A stretch of 64,000 bases of DNA, from the NCBI GenBank assembly GCA_020073215.1, contig JAIQFO010000018.1:29971-93970 (forward strand), written 5' to 3'. Origin of the DNA: Terriglobia bacterium (GTDB taxonomy: Bacteria > Acidobacteriota > Terriglobia > Terriglobales > Acidobacteriaceae). Numbering within the stretch: the first letter of the stretch is position 1; each line of letters opens with the position of its first letter. A program made the translations under genes and the position numbers. Shown piece by piece: positions 42,557 through 52,136 of the stretch. The notes below the pieces were generated by a model. The model was not told where the DNA came from, made no database searches, and saw nothing but the letters and a program-made list of their open reading frames with translations.

Positions 42557-42743
42557 AAGCTAAGGACCTGCTGTCTCGTGCGCCGAAAACAAAGGAGGTC
42601 CCTTGTTGCCGTCAGGAAGACAAAGTTTGGCAAGTTGAGCGTCAAGAAGCAGGTTCTCACTTTCGCCACAGGCTGCTAGAATTGACTTTGGGGACCTAGG
42701 AGTGCTGTTGCGCCCGCGTCGGGCAACCCCGCTGGAGGTTCGT

Positions 42744-42911
42744 ATGCCGGGAAAATTGGGATTGCCTGAAATACTGCTGCTTCTCGCCGTAGCGCTGCTC
42801 ATCTTCGGACCGAGCAAACTCGCCAGTCTCGGGAAGGGCTTGGGCGAAGGCATTAGAAATTTCAAGTCCGCCATAAAAGAAGGTGAAGAAGGCGAAGAGA
42901 AGAAATCGTAG
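42744..42911 (+). CDS. tatA: TatA/TatE-type twin-arginine translocase subunit
   Basis: ATG 42744 follows GGAGG and gives 55 residues. One membrane helix (PEILLLLAVALLIFGPSKL) with the FGP hinge leads into an amphipathic helix (LGKGLGEGIRNFKSAIKEG) and an acidic tail. This is the TatA pore-forming subunit of the Sec-independent export system. No tatB or tatC lies beside it. Confidence 0.9.
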   Translation: MPGKLGLPEILLLLAVALLIFGPSKLASLGKGLGEGIRNFKSAIKEGEEGEEKKS

Positions 42912-42960
42912 TTCGTGTGGATGCGGGCGACTCGTCCGCATAACTTCCGGGCTCGAAGAA

Positions 42961-43524
42961 CTACGTTACGAAAATTCCAGCCTGCCGCAGCATCCGCCAT
43001 ACCAGTGCCACCGGCAGTCCCACCACGTTGCTGTAATCCCCTTCAATGCGAGGAATCCACCGGGAAGCGATGCCCTGAATTGCGTAAGCTCCAGCCTTGT
43101 CCAAAGGCTCGCCGCTGGCAACGTAGTCGGTGATCTCCTCCGCAGAGATTTCCGACATCGTCACCGAAGTGGTTTCACTGGCCACCGACCACTGGCCACT
43201 GGCCACCAAACAGACACCAGTAATCACCTGATGTTCGCGTCCTGAGAGCAAACGCAACATGCAAGCGGCGTCAGCGGCATCGAACGGCTTGCCCAGAATC
43301 TGGCCGTCGACGACGACCACGGTGTCGGCCCCCAGCACACAATCCTGCGGACGTTGACGCGCAACCGCAAGCGCCTTCTCACGCGCCAGTCGCTCGGCAC
43401 ATGCTTTCGCGCCTTCTCCAGGCAGCGGGTCTTCTGGGATATGCGAGGGCTGCACTTCGAAAGTAATCCCGGCGTTACGCAGTAATTCCTGGCGACGCGG
43501 CGAAGCAGAAGCTAGCACGAGCAT
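42961..43524 (-). CDS. maf: Maf-like nucleotide pyrophosphatase
   Basis: The 187-residue protein starts MLVLASASPRRQELLRNAGI, the signature of the Maf/YceF family. The conserved loops GADTVVVVDGQILGKPFD and GEPLDKAGAYAIQG are present. Maf proteins hydrolyse non-canonical or modified nucleoside triphosphates, which prevents their incorporation into RNA or DNA. It converges with tatA. Confidence 0.9.
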   Translation of the reverse strand: MLVLASASPRRQELLRNAGITFEVQPSHIPEDPLPGEGAKACAERLAREKALAVARQRPQDCVLGADTVVVVDGQILGKPFDAADAACMLRLLSGREHQVITGVCLVASGQWSVASETTSVTMSEISAEEITDYVASGEPLDKAGAYAIQGIASRWIPRIEGDYSNVVGLPVALVWRMLRQAGIFVT

Positions 43525-43663
43525 GGAAGCATTGTATGGGTCTGTGCCGGACGGGTCAGTAAGTGTAATCGGCGATCATGCTCATTGACCCGTTCGAGGT
43601 CTCGGAAGCGGACGACCTTCGAAAGCGATTCACTAGATGACCAGGCCTTTTCGCCTCCCCAAT

Positions 43664-43957
43664 TCAGGAAACACCTTCTAGGATGCGCACGTCTCGCTCA
43701 ACCGCGCCTTCGAGAAGTTTCAAAGCGGACTGATATGCCGGGCCCTCGTAAACCGCGATTGCTGCCGCGGGACTGTCAAATTCGATCACCACGGATCGTT
43801 CGTTTATCCCCGCTTCGAACGCCTTGGCGGCGGTACCGCGGGCGAGGAAACGTCCACCACCAGCCAGGATGGCGGCTTCAGCTGGTTTAGCGTATTGAAC
43901 GACTGCGGCGGGATTTGAAACACTCCGATAGAACACGACCCAGTAGCCTTTGGCCAT
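43664..43957 (-). CDS. DUF1330-domain protein
   Basis: The 97-residue protein starts MAKGYWVVFYRSVSNPAAVVQYAKP and contains LARGTAAKAFEAGINERSVVIEFDSPAAAIAVYEGPAYQSALKLLEG. This is the DUF1330 ferredoxin-like fold, related to dimeric alpha/beta-barrel monooxygenases. No cofactor motif is seen. It stands alone. Confidence 0.85.
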   Translation of the reverse strand: MAKGYWVVFYRSVSNPAAVVQYAKPAEAAILAGGGRFLARGTAAKAFEAGINERSVVIEFDSPAAAIAVYEGPAYQSALKLLEGAVERDVRILEGVS

Positions 43958-44076
43958 GATGCCTCCTTCGACCGGGCCCTGAGTTTACGCCTGTCCCGGA
44001 TCAACTGTTATTAACTGGCGATTTCACCCACGACCCAGGTTGTTGTGTGATCGATGCCGACCGAAGAGGAAACACA

Positions 44077-44544
44077 CTACTCCAGCGCTTCAGGCTCAAT
44101 CGAAATGTTCTTCTCGCCTTGGGCGCGCTTTTCCCAGTACTTTTTCACCCAGGCTTCGTAGCTCTTGCCGGCAGCGGTGTCGCGTCCAGTGAAAGCGATG
44201 GCGGCGATTTCGGAATACGGCACGGCTGGCCGCTCATTGCTGGCGCCAAGCATCAGGCGCACAACGGAGTTCGCCAGCGTCGATCCAATACGGCGGTCGA
44301 AAAGATATCCAGTGATGGCGGAGCCATTCTTGCAGGTGATGGTTATGTCGCCACGATAGTCAAACGCCTTTTCGATGACCGCCCGCACATCGGCCTCGTT
44401 AGCCAGTTGCGGAATCCATCCCTGAAGATTTTCGCGCTCGAACCCCGGGACAACTTCGAGTTCATCGGTCGGGCGCGGGGGCGCGGCTACCGCTTCGGCA
44501 CCGTGGGGCAACAAGGGATCGTGCCCATGTTCGCGACCGCTCAT
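44077..44544 (-). CDS. hypothetical protein coupled to hpnH
   Basis: The 155-residue protein overlaps the hpnH stop by four bases, so it is translated with it. The core (ADVRAVIEKAFDYRGDITITCKNGSAITGYLFDRR) resembles a short beta-barrel (SH3/Sm-like) fold, and a charged C end follows. Co-translation suggests a link with hopanoid synthesis, but function is unassigned. Confidence 0.65.
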   Translation of the reverse strand: MSGREHGHDPLLPHGAEAVAAPPRPTDELEVVPGFERENLQGWIPQLANEADVRAVIEKAFDYRGDITITCKNGSAITGYLFDRRIGSTLANSVVRLMLGASNERPAVPYSEIAAIAFTGRDTAAGKSYEAWVKKYWEKRAQGEKNISIEPEALE

Positions 44545-45671
44545 GCGTGGCTTTCTTCCGCTTGCGGTGTCGCAGCAGAGCCGTCAATCTGCACCAGCGG
44601 ATTGTAAGAATGCACCGGACGCACCTCCCGGTCCAGATCGGCGAGCGCCTCCTTGTCGGGATAAAGCGAGAAGGTAGCCTTCACCGTGTCCGCGAATCCG
44701 CGCAGTGATCCGAACGTGTCGTCCACCGACGAAGGTTCATAGCCGCAATGCACCATGCAGTTGGCGCACTGCGGATTGCCCGATTCGGTGCCATAGCTGG
44801 CCCACTCCGTCGTTTCCATCAATTCTTTATAGGACTCCGCGTAGCCATCCTGCAGCAGGTAGCAGGGCCTCTGCCATCCGAAAATGTTATAGGTCGGCAT
44901 GCCCCAGGGAGTGCATTTGTAGTGGCGTTTGCCCATCAGGTACTCAAGGAAGAGCGGTGACTGGTTGAACCGCCAGCTCTTCTTACGATTCGAAAGCATG
45001 GCGCGGAACATACGCCGAATTCGCGCCCGTCCCATGAAGTGTTTCTGGTCGGGAGCCTTGTCGTAAGAATATCCGGGCGAGACCATCATGCTCTCGACCC
45101 CAACCTCCATCATCTCGTCAAAGAATTTGCGCACGCTGTTGGGATCGGCGCCATCGAACAGCGTCGTGTTGGTGGTCACGCGGAAACCGGTGTCAACGGC
45201 CGCGCGGATCCCGTCGAGCGCAAGCTCGTATCCACCTTCGCGGCACACGGAAAAATCGTGATGCTCCTTCTGCCCGTCCACGTGAACCGAGAAGCTCAAA
45301 TACTTGCTTGGCTTGAACAGGTGCAACTTTTCCTTCAGCAGCAGCGCGTTGGTGCAGAGATAGATATATTTCTTGCGCGCGAGCAGGCCCTCGACAATCT
45401 CGGCAATCTGCGGATGCATCAGCGGTTCGCCGCCCGGAATCGACACCATAGGCGCCCCGCACTCATCGACCGCCTTGAAGCAGTCTTCCGGCGAGAGATC
45501 TTTCTTCAGAATGTGGGCCGGGTACTGGATCTTGCCACATCCAGCACAAGCCAGGTTGCAGCGAAACAGCGGCTCCAGCATGAGCACCAGCGGATAGCGC
45601 GTGCGTCCCGCCAGCTTCTGGCGCAGAACATAGGAAGCCACCGTCCACATCTGGGATACAGGAACTGCCAT
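44541..45671 (-). CDS. hpnH: HpnH, radical-SAM adenosyl-hopene transferase
   Basis: ATG 45671 follows GGAGGGG and gives 376 residues. The radical-SAM cluster CNLACAGC (C38, C42, C45) lies near the N end, as in HpnH. MVSIPGGEPLMHP gives the GGE motif for S-adenosylmethionine. The C-terminal CANCMVHCGYEP could bind a second iron-sulphur cluster. HpnH adds adenosine to diploptene, the first step to extended hopanoids, which stiffen membranes. No other hpn genes are adjacent. Confidence 0.9.
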   Translation of the reverse strand: MAVPVSQMWTVASYVLRQKLAGRTRYPLVLMLEPLFRCNLACAGCGKIQYPAHILKKDLSPEDCFKAVDECGAPMVSIPGGEPLMHPQIAEIVEGLLARKKYIYLCTNALLLKEKLHLFKPSKYLSFSVHVDGQKEHHDFSVCREGGYELALDGIRAAVDTGFRVTTNTTLFDGADPNSVRKFFDEMMEVGVESMMVSPGYSYDKAPDQKHFMGRARIRRMFRAMLSNRKKSWRFNQSPLFLEYLMGKRHYKCTPWGMPTYNIFGWQRPCYLLQDGYAESYKELMETTEWASYGTESGNPQCANCMVHCGYEPSSVDDTFGSLRGFADTVKATFSLYPDKEALADLDREVRPVHSYNPLVQIDGSAATPQAEESHA

Positions 45672-46272
45672 CACCCCTCCGGAAAGAGTATCTGTCTATG
45701 ATACCGGATTCCGGTTAGGTCTAGAACCGCTTCCCGGGGCATCCACGCAGACGTGAAGCGACTGCGAAATTGACAATTGTTTGACAATGTCCACTTCAGA
45801 AAAGTAGTAGCATTCTGACCGACTTGCGAGGAAGGCTCGTGGCCGCACCCGGGCGTCGAGTCGAGTCAGTGGGGCGCACCCTTTTGCACTTTAATCGCAG
45901 CCGCAGTTCCCGCGGCTGTGAACAGGAAGCGGCGTTCTGATCGGTGATCGGCGATCTTTTACCCTGACAGACTTTTGGAAAGACTTCGGGTATTGCGTCT
46001 GTTGTGAATGGTTTTGTTTTTGTTTTGAAAGGTCGCGCCTTCAGCCGCGCCGTAAGTATCGCAAAATCAACGCGGCTTTAGCCGCTGACGCCGCTACGTC
46101 GCGCAACACACGGTTCTCTAACCGGCCTGGGAGTTGAAATGAAAAGGCCCGATTCGCCCATGATCCCGTGCTGCGCGGTCCAAGCCCCGAACTGGCCCTC
46201 GGCATGCACGGTGAACTGTTTACGTCTTAATGTCCGCACGATGTCCGCACCCATGAAAAAGGAGATTAGTTT
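45672..46272. other. long intergenic region with repeats
   Basis: TTGACAAT occurs twice (45770-45777 and 45781-45788), 11 bases apart. Further right are a hairpin AGCCGC/GCGGCT near 45900 and a sequence of the form GCGGCTTTAGCCGC near 46070, typical of dispersed repeats in this phylum. I see no gene. The final 20 bases hold AAAAAGGAG before the peptidase ATG. Confidence 0.45.
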
Positions 46273-48336
46273 ATGACCTCAATCGCAACAACTGGGTCCT
46301 TTGCCGGGCTGCCTCCTCGGTCGGTGGCTGCCTTGGTTCTTCTCTTTGCCGTTTCAGCGTTCTCACCTTTAGCGAGCGCGCAGACTTATGCCATCCACGG
46401 CAACACGCCGGGATTCATTCAGAAATCTCAAGACCTGGGAGCAGTCGATCCCTCCAGCGTGATCTCCGTCACGGCATGGCTGAAGCTGCATAATGAAGCT
46501 AAGTTGGACAAATTGGTCGAAAGCCAAAGACAGAAAGGCTCTCCCAATTACCAGAAGTGGATTACGCAAGACCAGTTCAACGCCAGCTTTAGCCCGACCG
46601 CGCAGGAAGTAAAAGCAGTGCAGAATTTCCTGTCGGCGCATGGCCTCTCCGTGCTCACGGTAGCGGAAAACAACTTCTACGTGAAAGTGCAAGGAACGGT
46701 AGGAGCGATTGAAAAGGCCTTCAACGTACAGATTGACAGCTACAAGCTGAATGGCGAAACCTACCGCTCCAACAATGCCGACCCATCGGTCAAGAACACG
46801 GCCGGCGGACTGATCGCCGCCGTCACCGGACTCGACGATTATGGCTTCCAGCCGATGGTGGCCTATCCCAGAGGCCCCGAAGGGGCGGCCATGAAGCCCG
46901 TTCCGCTCAACGCAATAACTCCGAACGGAGCCTTCTTCGAGAGCCAGTGTTTCCGCGCTCCCGAGACCGATACCTTCACCGGAGGAGGCAACACTGCGAC
47001 CTACACCGGTAATCGCTACGGCGCCGACATTACCAACAGTTCGCTTGGACATCTGGCGCCCTGCGGTTATCAGCCCAGCGAGATGCAGACGGCCTACAAT
47101 ATGACCCCGCTCTACAGCGCCGGCTGGGATGGAACCGGGCAGACGATTGTGATCACCGATGCCTTCGGAGATGACACCATTGCGGGCGATGCCGAAGTGT
47201 TCTCGCAAATCTACGGCCTGCCCGATCTGACGCCGTCGAATTTCCAGGTCCTGCGCGCGCCCGGCGCCGTCCACAACCCCGGCAAAGGTAAATTCGGCGG
47301 CAGCGCGGGTTGGAGAGATGAAATCACACTGGACGTGGAATGGGTCCACGCCATCGCCCCTGGAGCCAATATCGTCCTGGTCATCGGGCCCAACAACGGC
47401 TCTGATCTCGACGAGGCCATCAACTACGCCGTCGTCCATCACTTGGGCAATACGATCTCCAATAGCTGGTCGAGCGTTGAAGGCTTTGGCAATCCCGCCC
47501 AGCACATCCGCGACAACCGCATTCTGCAGGCGGCAGCAGCTCAGGGAATCGACGTAAACTTCTCCTCCGGTGACTTTGGCGACTTTGCCGCCGTTGTGGG
47601 ATTCAAGACGGTCGGCTTCCCTGGCAGTTCACCGTTCGCCACCTCCATCGGCGGCACCAGCCTGGCGCTGAACCCGGATAACACCATGAACTTCCAGACC
47701 GGCTGGGGAAACAACCTGACTCGCATCGTAGACACCATCGCATTAGGCAGCCCCCCTGTGGTTCCGCCTCTGAGCCTTGGATTCCAGGGTGGCGCCGGGG
47801 GCGGCACCAGCCTCACCTTCGCCAAGCCCTCCTTCCAAAGCAGCCTTCCCGGAACGATGCGCATGGTTCCTGACATTTCCATGCTGGCGGACCCGTTCAC
47901 GGGCGTGGAGATCATCGAAACCTTCGATGGCCAATTGACCGTTGGCGTCATTGGAGGCACCAGCCTGGCCTGCCCGATGTTTTCGGCCGTCATGGGAATC
48001 GCTTCCCAAAAAGCCGGACACGGCCTGGGGCAAGCGGCGCAACTGGTGTACAACTTGCCCGCTGGCGCAGTTACGGATGTTCTAGCCGTCAGCTCCCCGA
48101 ACAACGCAACCGGAGTAATCAACGGCACCACCATAGAGACGGCGGACGACCTAGCCGCTCCTCTCGACGGCACCACCAGTTACTACAGCGCACTCTATAA
48201 CAGTCCGTTTTCGACGCGCTGGTTCGTAATCACCTTCGGCACCGATAGTTCACTAACCACGGGCCCCGGCTGGGACAACGTAACCGGCGTAGGCACCCCC
48301 GACGGTTGGAACTTTGTGAATGCGCTCGCGCCCTAG
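46273..48336 (+). CDS. S53-family peptidase with pro-kumamolisin domain
   Basis: The 687-residue protein has a signal segment (residues 13-37), then a pro-peptide (residues 40-200, PGFIQKSQDLGAVDPSS, NYQKWITQDQFNASF, VQNFLSAHGLSVLTVAEN) of the pro-kumamolisin type. The catalytic part carries E350 and D354 (DEITLDVEW) and S564 (GGTSLACPMF), the Glu-Asp-Ser triad of sedolisins. A C-terminal Ca2+-site-like GPGWDNVTGVGTP ends the domain. Such acid-active secreted proteases are abundant in Acidobacteria. AAGGAG lies before the ATG. Confidence 0.95.
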   Translation: MTSIATTGSFAGLPPRSVAALVLLFAVSAFSPLASAQTYAIHGNTPGFIQKSQDLGAVDPSSVISVTAWLKLHNEAKLDKLVESQRQKGSPNYQKWITQDQFNASFSPTAQEVKAVQNFLSAHGLSVLTVAENNFYVKVQGTVGAIEKAFNVQIDSYKLNGETYRSNNADPSVKNTAGGLIAAVTGLDDYGFQPMVAYPRGPEGAAMKPVPLNAITPNGAFFESQCFRAPETDTFTGGGNTATYTGNRYGADITNSSLGHLAPCGYQPSEMQTAYNMTPLYSAGWDGTGQTIVITDAFGDDTIAGDAEVFSQIYGLPDLTPSNFQVLRAPGAVHNPGKGKFGGSAGWRDEITLDVEWVHAIAPGANIVLVIGPNNGSDLDEAINYAVVHHLGNTISNSWSSVEGFGNPAQHIRDNRILQAAAAQGIDVNFSSGDFGDFAAVVGFKTVGFPGSSPFATSIGGTSLALNPDNTMNFQTGWGNNLTRIVDTIALGSPPVVPPLSLGFQGGAGGGTSLTFAKPSFQSSLPGTMRMVPDISMLADPFTGVEIIETFDGQLTVGVIGGTSLACPMFSAVMGIASQKAGHGLGQAAQLVYNLPAGAVTDVLAVSSPNNATGVINGTTIETADDLAAPLDGTTSYYSALYNSPFSTRWFVITFGTDSSLTTGPGWDNVTGVGTPDGWNFVNALAP

Positions 48337-48373
48337 GCGTGTCGCGCAGTTCGTAACCATGCTGTCCTGCTGA

Positions 48374-48440
48374 AAATTGTCGTCCTGAGCGTAGTGGCCG
48401 CTTCGCGAAGCGAAGCGGCCACGCAGTCGAAGGACCCCTA
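48374..48440 (+). repeat. palindromic repeat with 13-base hairpin
   Basis: TGTCGTCCTGAGCG is followed by GTGGCCGCTTCGC, a 3-base loop, GCGAAGCGGCCAC and then GCAGTCGAAGGACCC. Outer parts match the dispersed TGTCATCCTGAGCG sequence near 42540. Confidence 0.65.
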
Positions 48441-48510
48441 ACGTACCAACGCCGCCAGACCTGCGCTTTTTCTTGCCCCCGCTGCACCCTGCTAGAATCG
48501 ACCTATCCTC

Positions 48511-50319
48511 ATGGAAGCCGCTCGCATCCGCAATTTTGCGATTATTGCGCATATCGACCACGGAAAATCCACGCTAGCCGACCGCCTGCTGGAGCTGACC
48601 GGGTCGCTAGCCATGCGCGAAATGCAAGAGCAGGTCCTCGACTCCATGGATTTGGAGCGCGAGCGCGGCATCACCATCAAGGCTCATGCCGTCCGCATGT
48701 TATACCCCGCGCACGATGGACAGATTTACCAGCTCAACCTGATCGATACGCCGGGCCACGTCGATTTTTCCTACGAGGTCTCGCGCTCCCTGGCCGCCTG
48801 CGAAGGCGCGCTGCTGGTGGTGGACGCGTCGCAGGGCGTGGAAGCCCAGACCTTGGCGAACTCGTATCTCGCGATCAATCACGGCCTCGAAATTATCCCT
48901 GTAATCAACAAGATCGACCTGCAGAGCGCCGACATCCCCCGCACCAAGGAAATGATCGAAGGCGCGGTAGGCCTCGATGCCTCCGATGCGTTGCTGATCA
49001 GTGCGAAAACCGGCCAGGGAGTGCCCGACGTTCTCGAGGCGATCGTGAAGCGCGTTCCGCCGCCCAAAGGCGCGCCGGAACGCCATCTTCAAGCGCTGCT
49101 GTTCGATTCCTGGTTCGATCCGTACCGCGGCGTGGTGGTGCTGGCGCGTGTCTTCGAGGGCAGGTTGCGCAAGGGACAGAAGATCCGCCTATGGTCGAAT
49201 GGCCACGTTTTTCAGGTGGAAACTCTGGGCGTGCTCACGCCGAAGCCGGTGGAAGTCGACGAACTGGTAGCGGGCGAAGTCGGATTCATCATCGCAAATA
49301 TCAAGAACGTAGCCGATACGAAAATCGGTGACACGATTACGGATGATGACCGCCCTTCGCTGCAGGCCTTGCCAGGATTTGAAGAAATCAAGCCCATGGT
49401 TTTCGCCGGACTCTACACGGTGGACGCGCACGAGCACACCGCCCTGCGTGAGGCCCTGGAAAAATTGAAGCTGAACGATTCGTCGTTTTTCTTCGAGCCC
49501 GAAAGTTCGGTGGCGCTCGGATTCGGCTTCCGCTGCGGTTTTCTGGGCCTGCTGCACATGGAAATCATCCAGGAGCGCCTGGAACGCGAATACAATCTCG
49601 AGCTGATCACGACGGCCCCGGGTGTGCGCTACCAGATCACCAAGACCGACGGCCAGGTGATCGAGGTGGATAATCCCTCGCGCTGGCCCGATGTAAGCGA
49701 GATCGCGAAAGTGGAAGAGCCAGTGATTCTAGCGGTGATTTTGACCAACGAAGAATACGTAGGCGGCATTCTGAAGCTGGTCGAGGAAAAGCGCGGCAAG
49801 CAGAAGAGTTTTGAATATGTCAGCTCCTCGCGCGTGATGCTGCAATACGAGCTCCCTCTGAATGAAATCGTCCTGGATTTTTACGACCGCCTGAAATCGG
49901 TGTCCCGAGGCTACGCGTCGCTCGACTATCACCTGTCCGGAAACTGGGTATCCCCCATGGCCAAGCTGGATATCATGGTAGCGGGCGAACCGGTCGATGC
50001 CTTGTCGACCATCATCCATCGCGACTTTGCCTACGAACGCGGCCGAGCGCTGGCGGCAAAGATGAGGCAATTGATCCCGCGCCAGATGTTCGAGGTGGCA
50101 ATCCAGGCGGCGATCGGGGCCAAGATCATAGCCCGCGAGACCGTGCCAGCCATGCGAAAGAACGTGATCGCCAAGTGTTACGGCGGCGACATCAGCCGAA
50201 AACGCAAGCTCCTCGAAAAACAGAAAGAAGGCAAGAAGCGCATGAAGCGCATCGGCCGCGTCGACATTCCGCAGGAAGCGTTCCTGGCCGTGTTAAAGGT
50301 AGGCGAGGGCAGCGACTAG
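48511..50319 (+). CDS. lepA: elongation factor 4
   Basis: The 602-residue GTPase has [16 protein letters not shown] (G1), RGITIKAH (G2), DTPGHVDF (G3) and NKIDL (G4). The C-terminal LepA domain carries [25 protein letters not shown]. LepA moves ribosomes back by one step under stress. Near-standard length and full motifs indicate an intact gene. Confidence 0.97.
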   Translation: MEAARIRNFAIIAHIDHGKSTLADRLLELTGSLAMREMQEQVLDSMDLERERGITIKAHAVRMLYPAHDGQIYQLNLIDTPGHVDFSYEVSRSLAACEGALLVVDASQGVEAQTLANSYLAINHGLEIIPVINKIDLQSADIPRTKEMIEGAVGLDASDALLISAKTGQGVPDVLEAIVKRVPPPKGAPERHLQALLFDSWFDPYRGVVVLARVFEGRLRKGQKIRLWSNGHVFQVETLGVLTPKPVEVDELVAGEVGFIIANIKNVADTKIGDTITDDDRPSLQALPGFEEIKPMVFAGLYTVDAHEHTALREALEKLKLNDSSFFFEPESSVALGFGFRCGFLGLLHMEIIQERLEREYNLELITTAPGVRYQITKTDGQVIEVDNPSRWPDVSEIAKVEEPVILAVILTNEEYVGGILKLVEEKRGKQKSFEYVSSSRVMLQYELPLNEIVLDFYDRLKSVSRGYASLDYHLSGNWVSPMAKLDIMVAGEPVDALSTIIHRDFAYERGRALAAKMRQLIPRQMFEVAIQAAIGAKIIARETVPAMRKNVIAKCYGGDISRKRKLLEKQKEGKKRMKRIGRVDIPQEAFLAVLKVGEGSD

Positions 50320-50387
50320 ACCCCGACGGCGTGATGAGCCCTGCGATGGTGCGACCGCTGCCTCGCCTGTCCCACCGAGCCGGGTGC

Positions 50388-50416
50388 CCCAGGTCTCGTG
50401 CTTTTCGAGACCTGGG
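50388..50416 (+). repeat. perfect 11-base hairpin downstream of lepA
   Basis: CCCAGGTCTCG and CGAGACCTGGG pair around TGCTTTT. There is no T-run after the stem. A similar hairpin follows the alcohol dehydrogenase gene. Confidence 0.6.
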
Positions 50417-50526
50417 ATCGGCGCTCTCCGCTACTCAGCTCCTCCCACCTGTGAATTAAATGGCGAAAGTTTTTTGGAATCGCAGTTAGGTTGTTCCGAG
50501 TCGGATAGAGGAAGGAGAAAACCAGC

Positions 50527-51636
50527 ATGAACGAGAAATCTTCGACAACCGCTCTGTTAGATGAAACCCAATCCAAGAAGTCCTACCCGGCAAAGGTGTA
50601 TTCCGCGCGAAGCGCAACCTCGGCGCTAGCCCCCGGCACAATCCAGCGACGCACCCCGCGGCCGCACGATATCCAGATCGAGATTCTGTTCTGCGGAGTC
50701 TGTCATTCCGATTTGCATCAGGTCCGCAACGAATGGGAAGGCGCCATGCCCACCGTCTATCCCTGCGTCCCGGGACACGAAATCGTAGGCCGGGTAGTCA
50801 AAGTGGGCACCGCTGTCAAGAAGTTCAAAGAAGGCGATATTGCGGCCGTAGGCTGCCTGGTCGACTCCTGCGGTGTGTGCCCGAGTTGCCGCGAAGGCAG
50901 CGAGCAGTTTTGCGATGGGCCCGCGACCTTCACCTACAACTCGGAAGATAAGCAGCTTGGCGGCGTCACATACGGCGGCTATTCCGAGAGCCTTGTCGTT
51001 ACCGAAGCTTTTGCGCTGCGCGTACCCAAGCAGCTCGATCTGGCCGGAACCGCCCCGTTGCTCTGTGCCGGCATTACGACCTATTCGCCGCTGCGGCACT
51101 GGAATGTGAAGAAGGGGCAGAAAGTCGGCATTGTTGGTCTGGGCGGTCTCGGCCACATGGGACTGAAATTCGCCCACGCCTTCGGCGCCCACGCCATATT
51201 GTTTACCACCTCGCCCAACAAGGCGGAGGACGCTGTACGGCTAGGTGCCGACGAGGTAGTGGTCTCGAAGAATCCATCCGAGATGCAAAAACATCTCGCC
51301 AGCTTTGACTTCATCCTCGACACGGTCTCAGCCCCGCACGATTTGAATGCCTACATCGATCTCCTCAAGCGGGACGGAACCCTAACCCTCGTGGGCGCGC
51401 CTCCCACCCCATCGCCGGTAAATGGCTTCGGTTTGCTTTTCAAAAGGCGCCAGCTCGCGGGCTCCCTCATCGGCGGCATCCGCGAGACGCAGGAGATGCT
51501 CGATTTCTGCGGCCAGCACGGCATCACCTCCGACATCGAACTGATTCGCATACAACAAATCAACGAAGCCTTCGACCGGATGCTGAAAAGCGACGTGAAG
51601 TACCGCTTCGTCATCGACATGGCATCGCTGAAGTAG
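50527..51636 (+). CDS. zinc-dependent alcohol dehydrogenase (YahK/cinnamyl type)
   Basis: The 369-residue protein has the catalytic zinc pattern CGVCHSDL and PGHEIVGRV, structural-zinc Cys cluster VDSCGVCPSCREGSEQFC, and a Rossmann motif GLGGLGHMGLKFAHAFG. These place it in the YahK/CAD class, NADP-dependent reductases of aldehydes. AGGAGA precedes the ATG. Substrate not predictable. Confidence 0.92.
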   Translation: MNEKSSTTALLDETQSKKSYPAKVYSARSATSALAPGTIQRRTPRPHDIQIEILFCGVCHSDLHQVRNEWEGAMPTVYPCVPGHEIVGRVVKVGTAVKKFKEGDIAAVGCLVDSCGVCPSCREGSEQFCDGPATFTYNSEDKQLGGVTYGGYSESLVVTEAFALRVPKQLDLAGTAPLLCAGITTYSPLRHWNVKKGQKVGIVGLGGLGHMGLKFAHAFGAHAILFTTSPNKAEDAVRLGADEVVVSKNPSEMQKHLASFDFILDTVSAPHDLNAYIDLLKRDGTLTLVGAPPTPSPVNGFGLLFKRRQLAGSLIGGIRETQEMLDFCGQHGITSDIELIRIQQINEAFDRMLKSDVKYRFVIDMASLK

Positions 51637-51677
51637 GGCAGCAATACTCACGCAGGGATGGCCGCTTTCGCCGGTGT

Positions 51678-51708
51678 CCCCAGACCGCGCGTTTTTCGCG
51701 GGCTGGGG
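51678..51708 (+). repeat. hairpin downstream of the dehydrogenase gene
   Basis: CCCCAGACCGCG pairs with CGCGGGCTGGGG with one mismatch, around a T-rich loop. It has the same design as the hairpin at 50388-50416. Confidence 0.55.
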
Positions 51709-51776
51709 TTGGCGGCCGTCTAATTCATGCGGTGCGGCGGAACAAGCGCGCCTTCACAAGCTGCGGAAAAACTCGT

Positions 51777-51801
51777 GTAGAGACGGGGCTTGCCCCGTCT
51801 C
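51777..51801 (+). repeat. half copy of the palindromic element (GTAGAGACG...)
   Basis: GTAGAGACGGGG, CTT and CCCCGTCTC form a short inverted repeat. It resembles the first half of the element described at 59425. Confidence 0.5.
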
Positions 51802-51953
51802 AGATTGCTGAACAACCCTAGGCTGTGGGAAGGCCACGGCTTCAGCCGCGAAGCGACGTATGAACGCAGCCAGAGCAGTCTCCCACGCACATTTGCGGCC
51901 CGTCTCAAACCAGGTAGATCAAGTTCACCGCCCGAGTGAACTGCTGCTTCGAT

Positions 51954-52136
51954 CTAGGAGTGCGGCCCACCAAAATCGGTGCCGCCGACAGCCGAAGCCG
52001 GGGCGGATGCGCCGGTTTGAGAGTGGGTCGGTAGGGATGACCCTACGATCATCCCTGCCAGAATCATCCCTGCGACGATCCATTTACCCAAGAACCGCCG
52101 CCAACCGGTTTCAATCCGGTTAGCGTGTACCTGCAT
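51954..52136 (-). CDS. small exported protein after amtB
   Basis: ATG 52136 gives 60 residues. A membrane or signal segment (FLGKWIVAGMILAGMIVGSSLP) follows a basic start MQVHANRIETGWRR. The tail is Ser/Ala/Gly-rich. The start overlaps the end of amtB by 17 bases, which suggests coupling. No family is recognised. Confidence 0.45.
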   Translation of the reverse strand: MQVHANRIETGWRRFLGKWIVAGMILAGMIVGSSLPTHSQTGASAPASAVGGTDFGGPHS

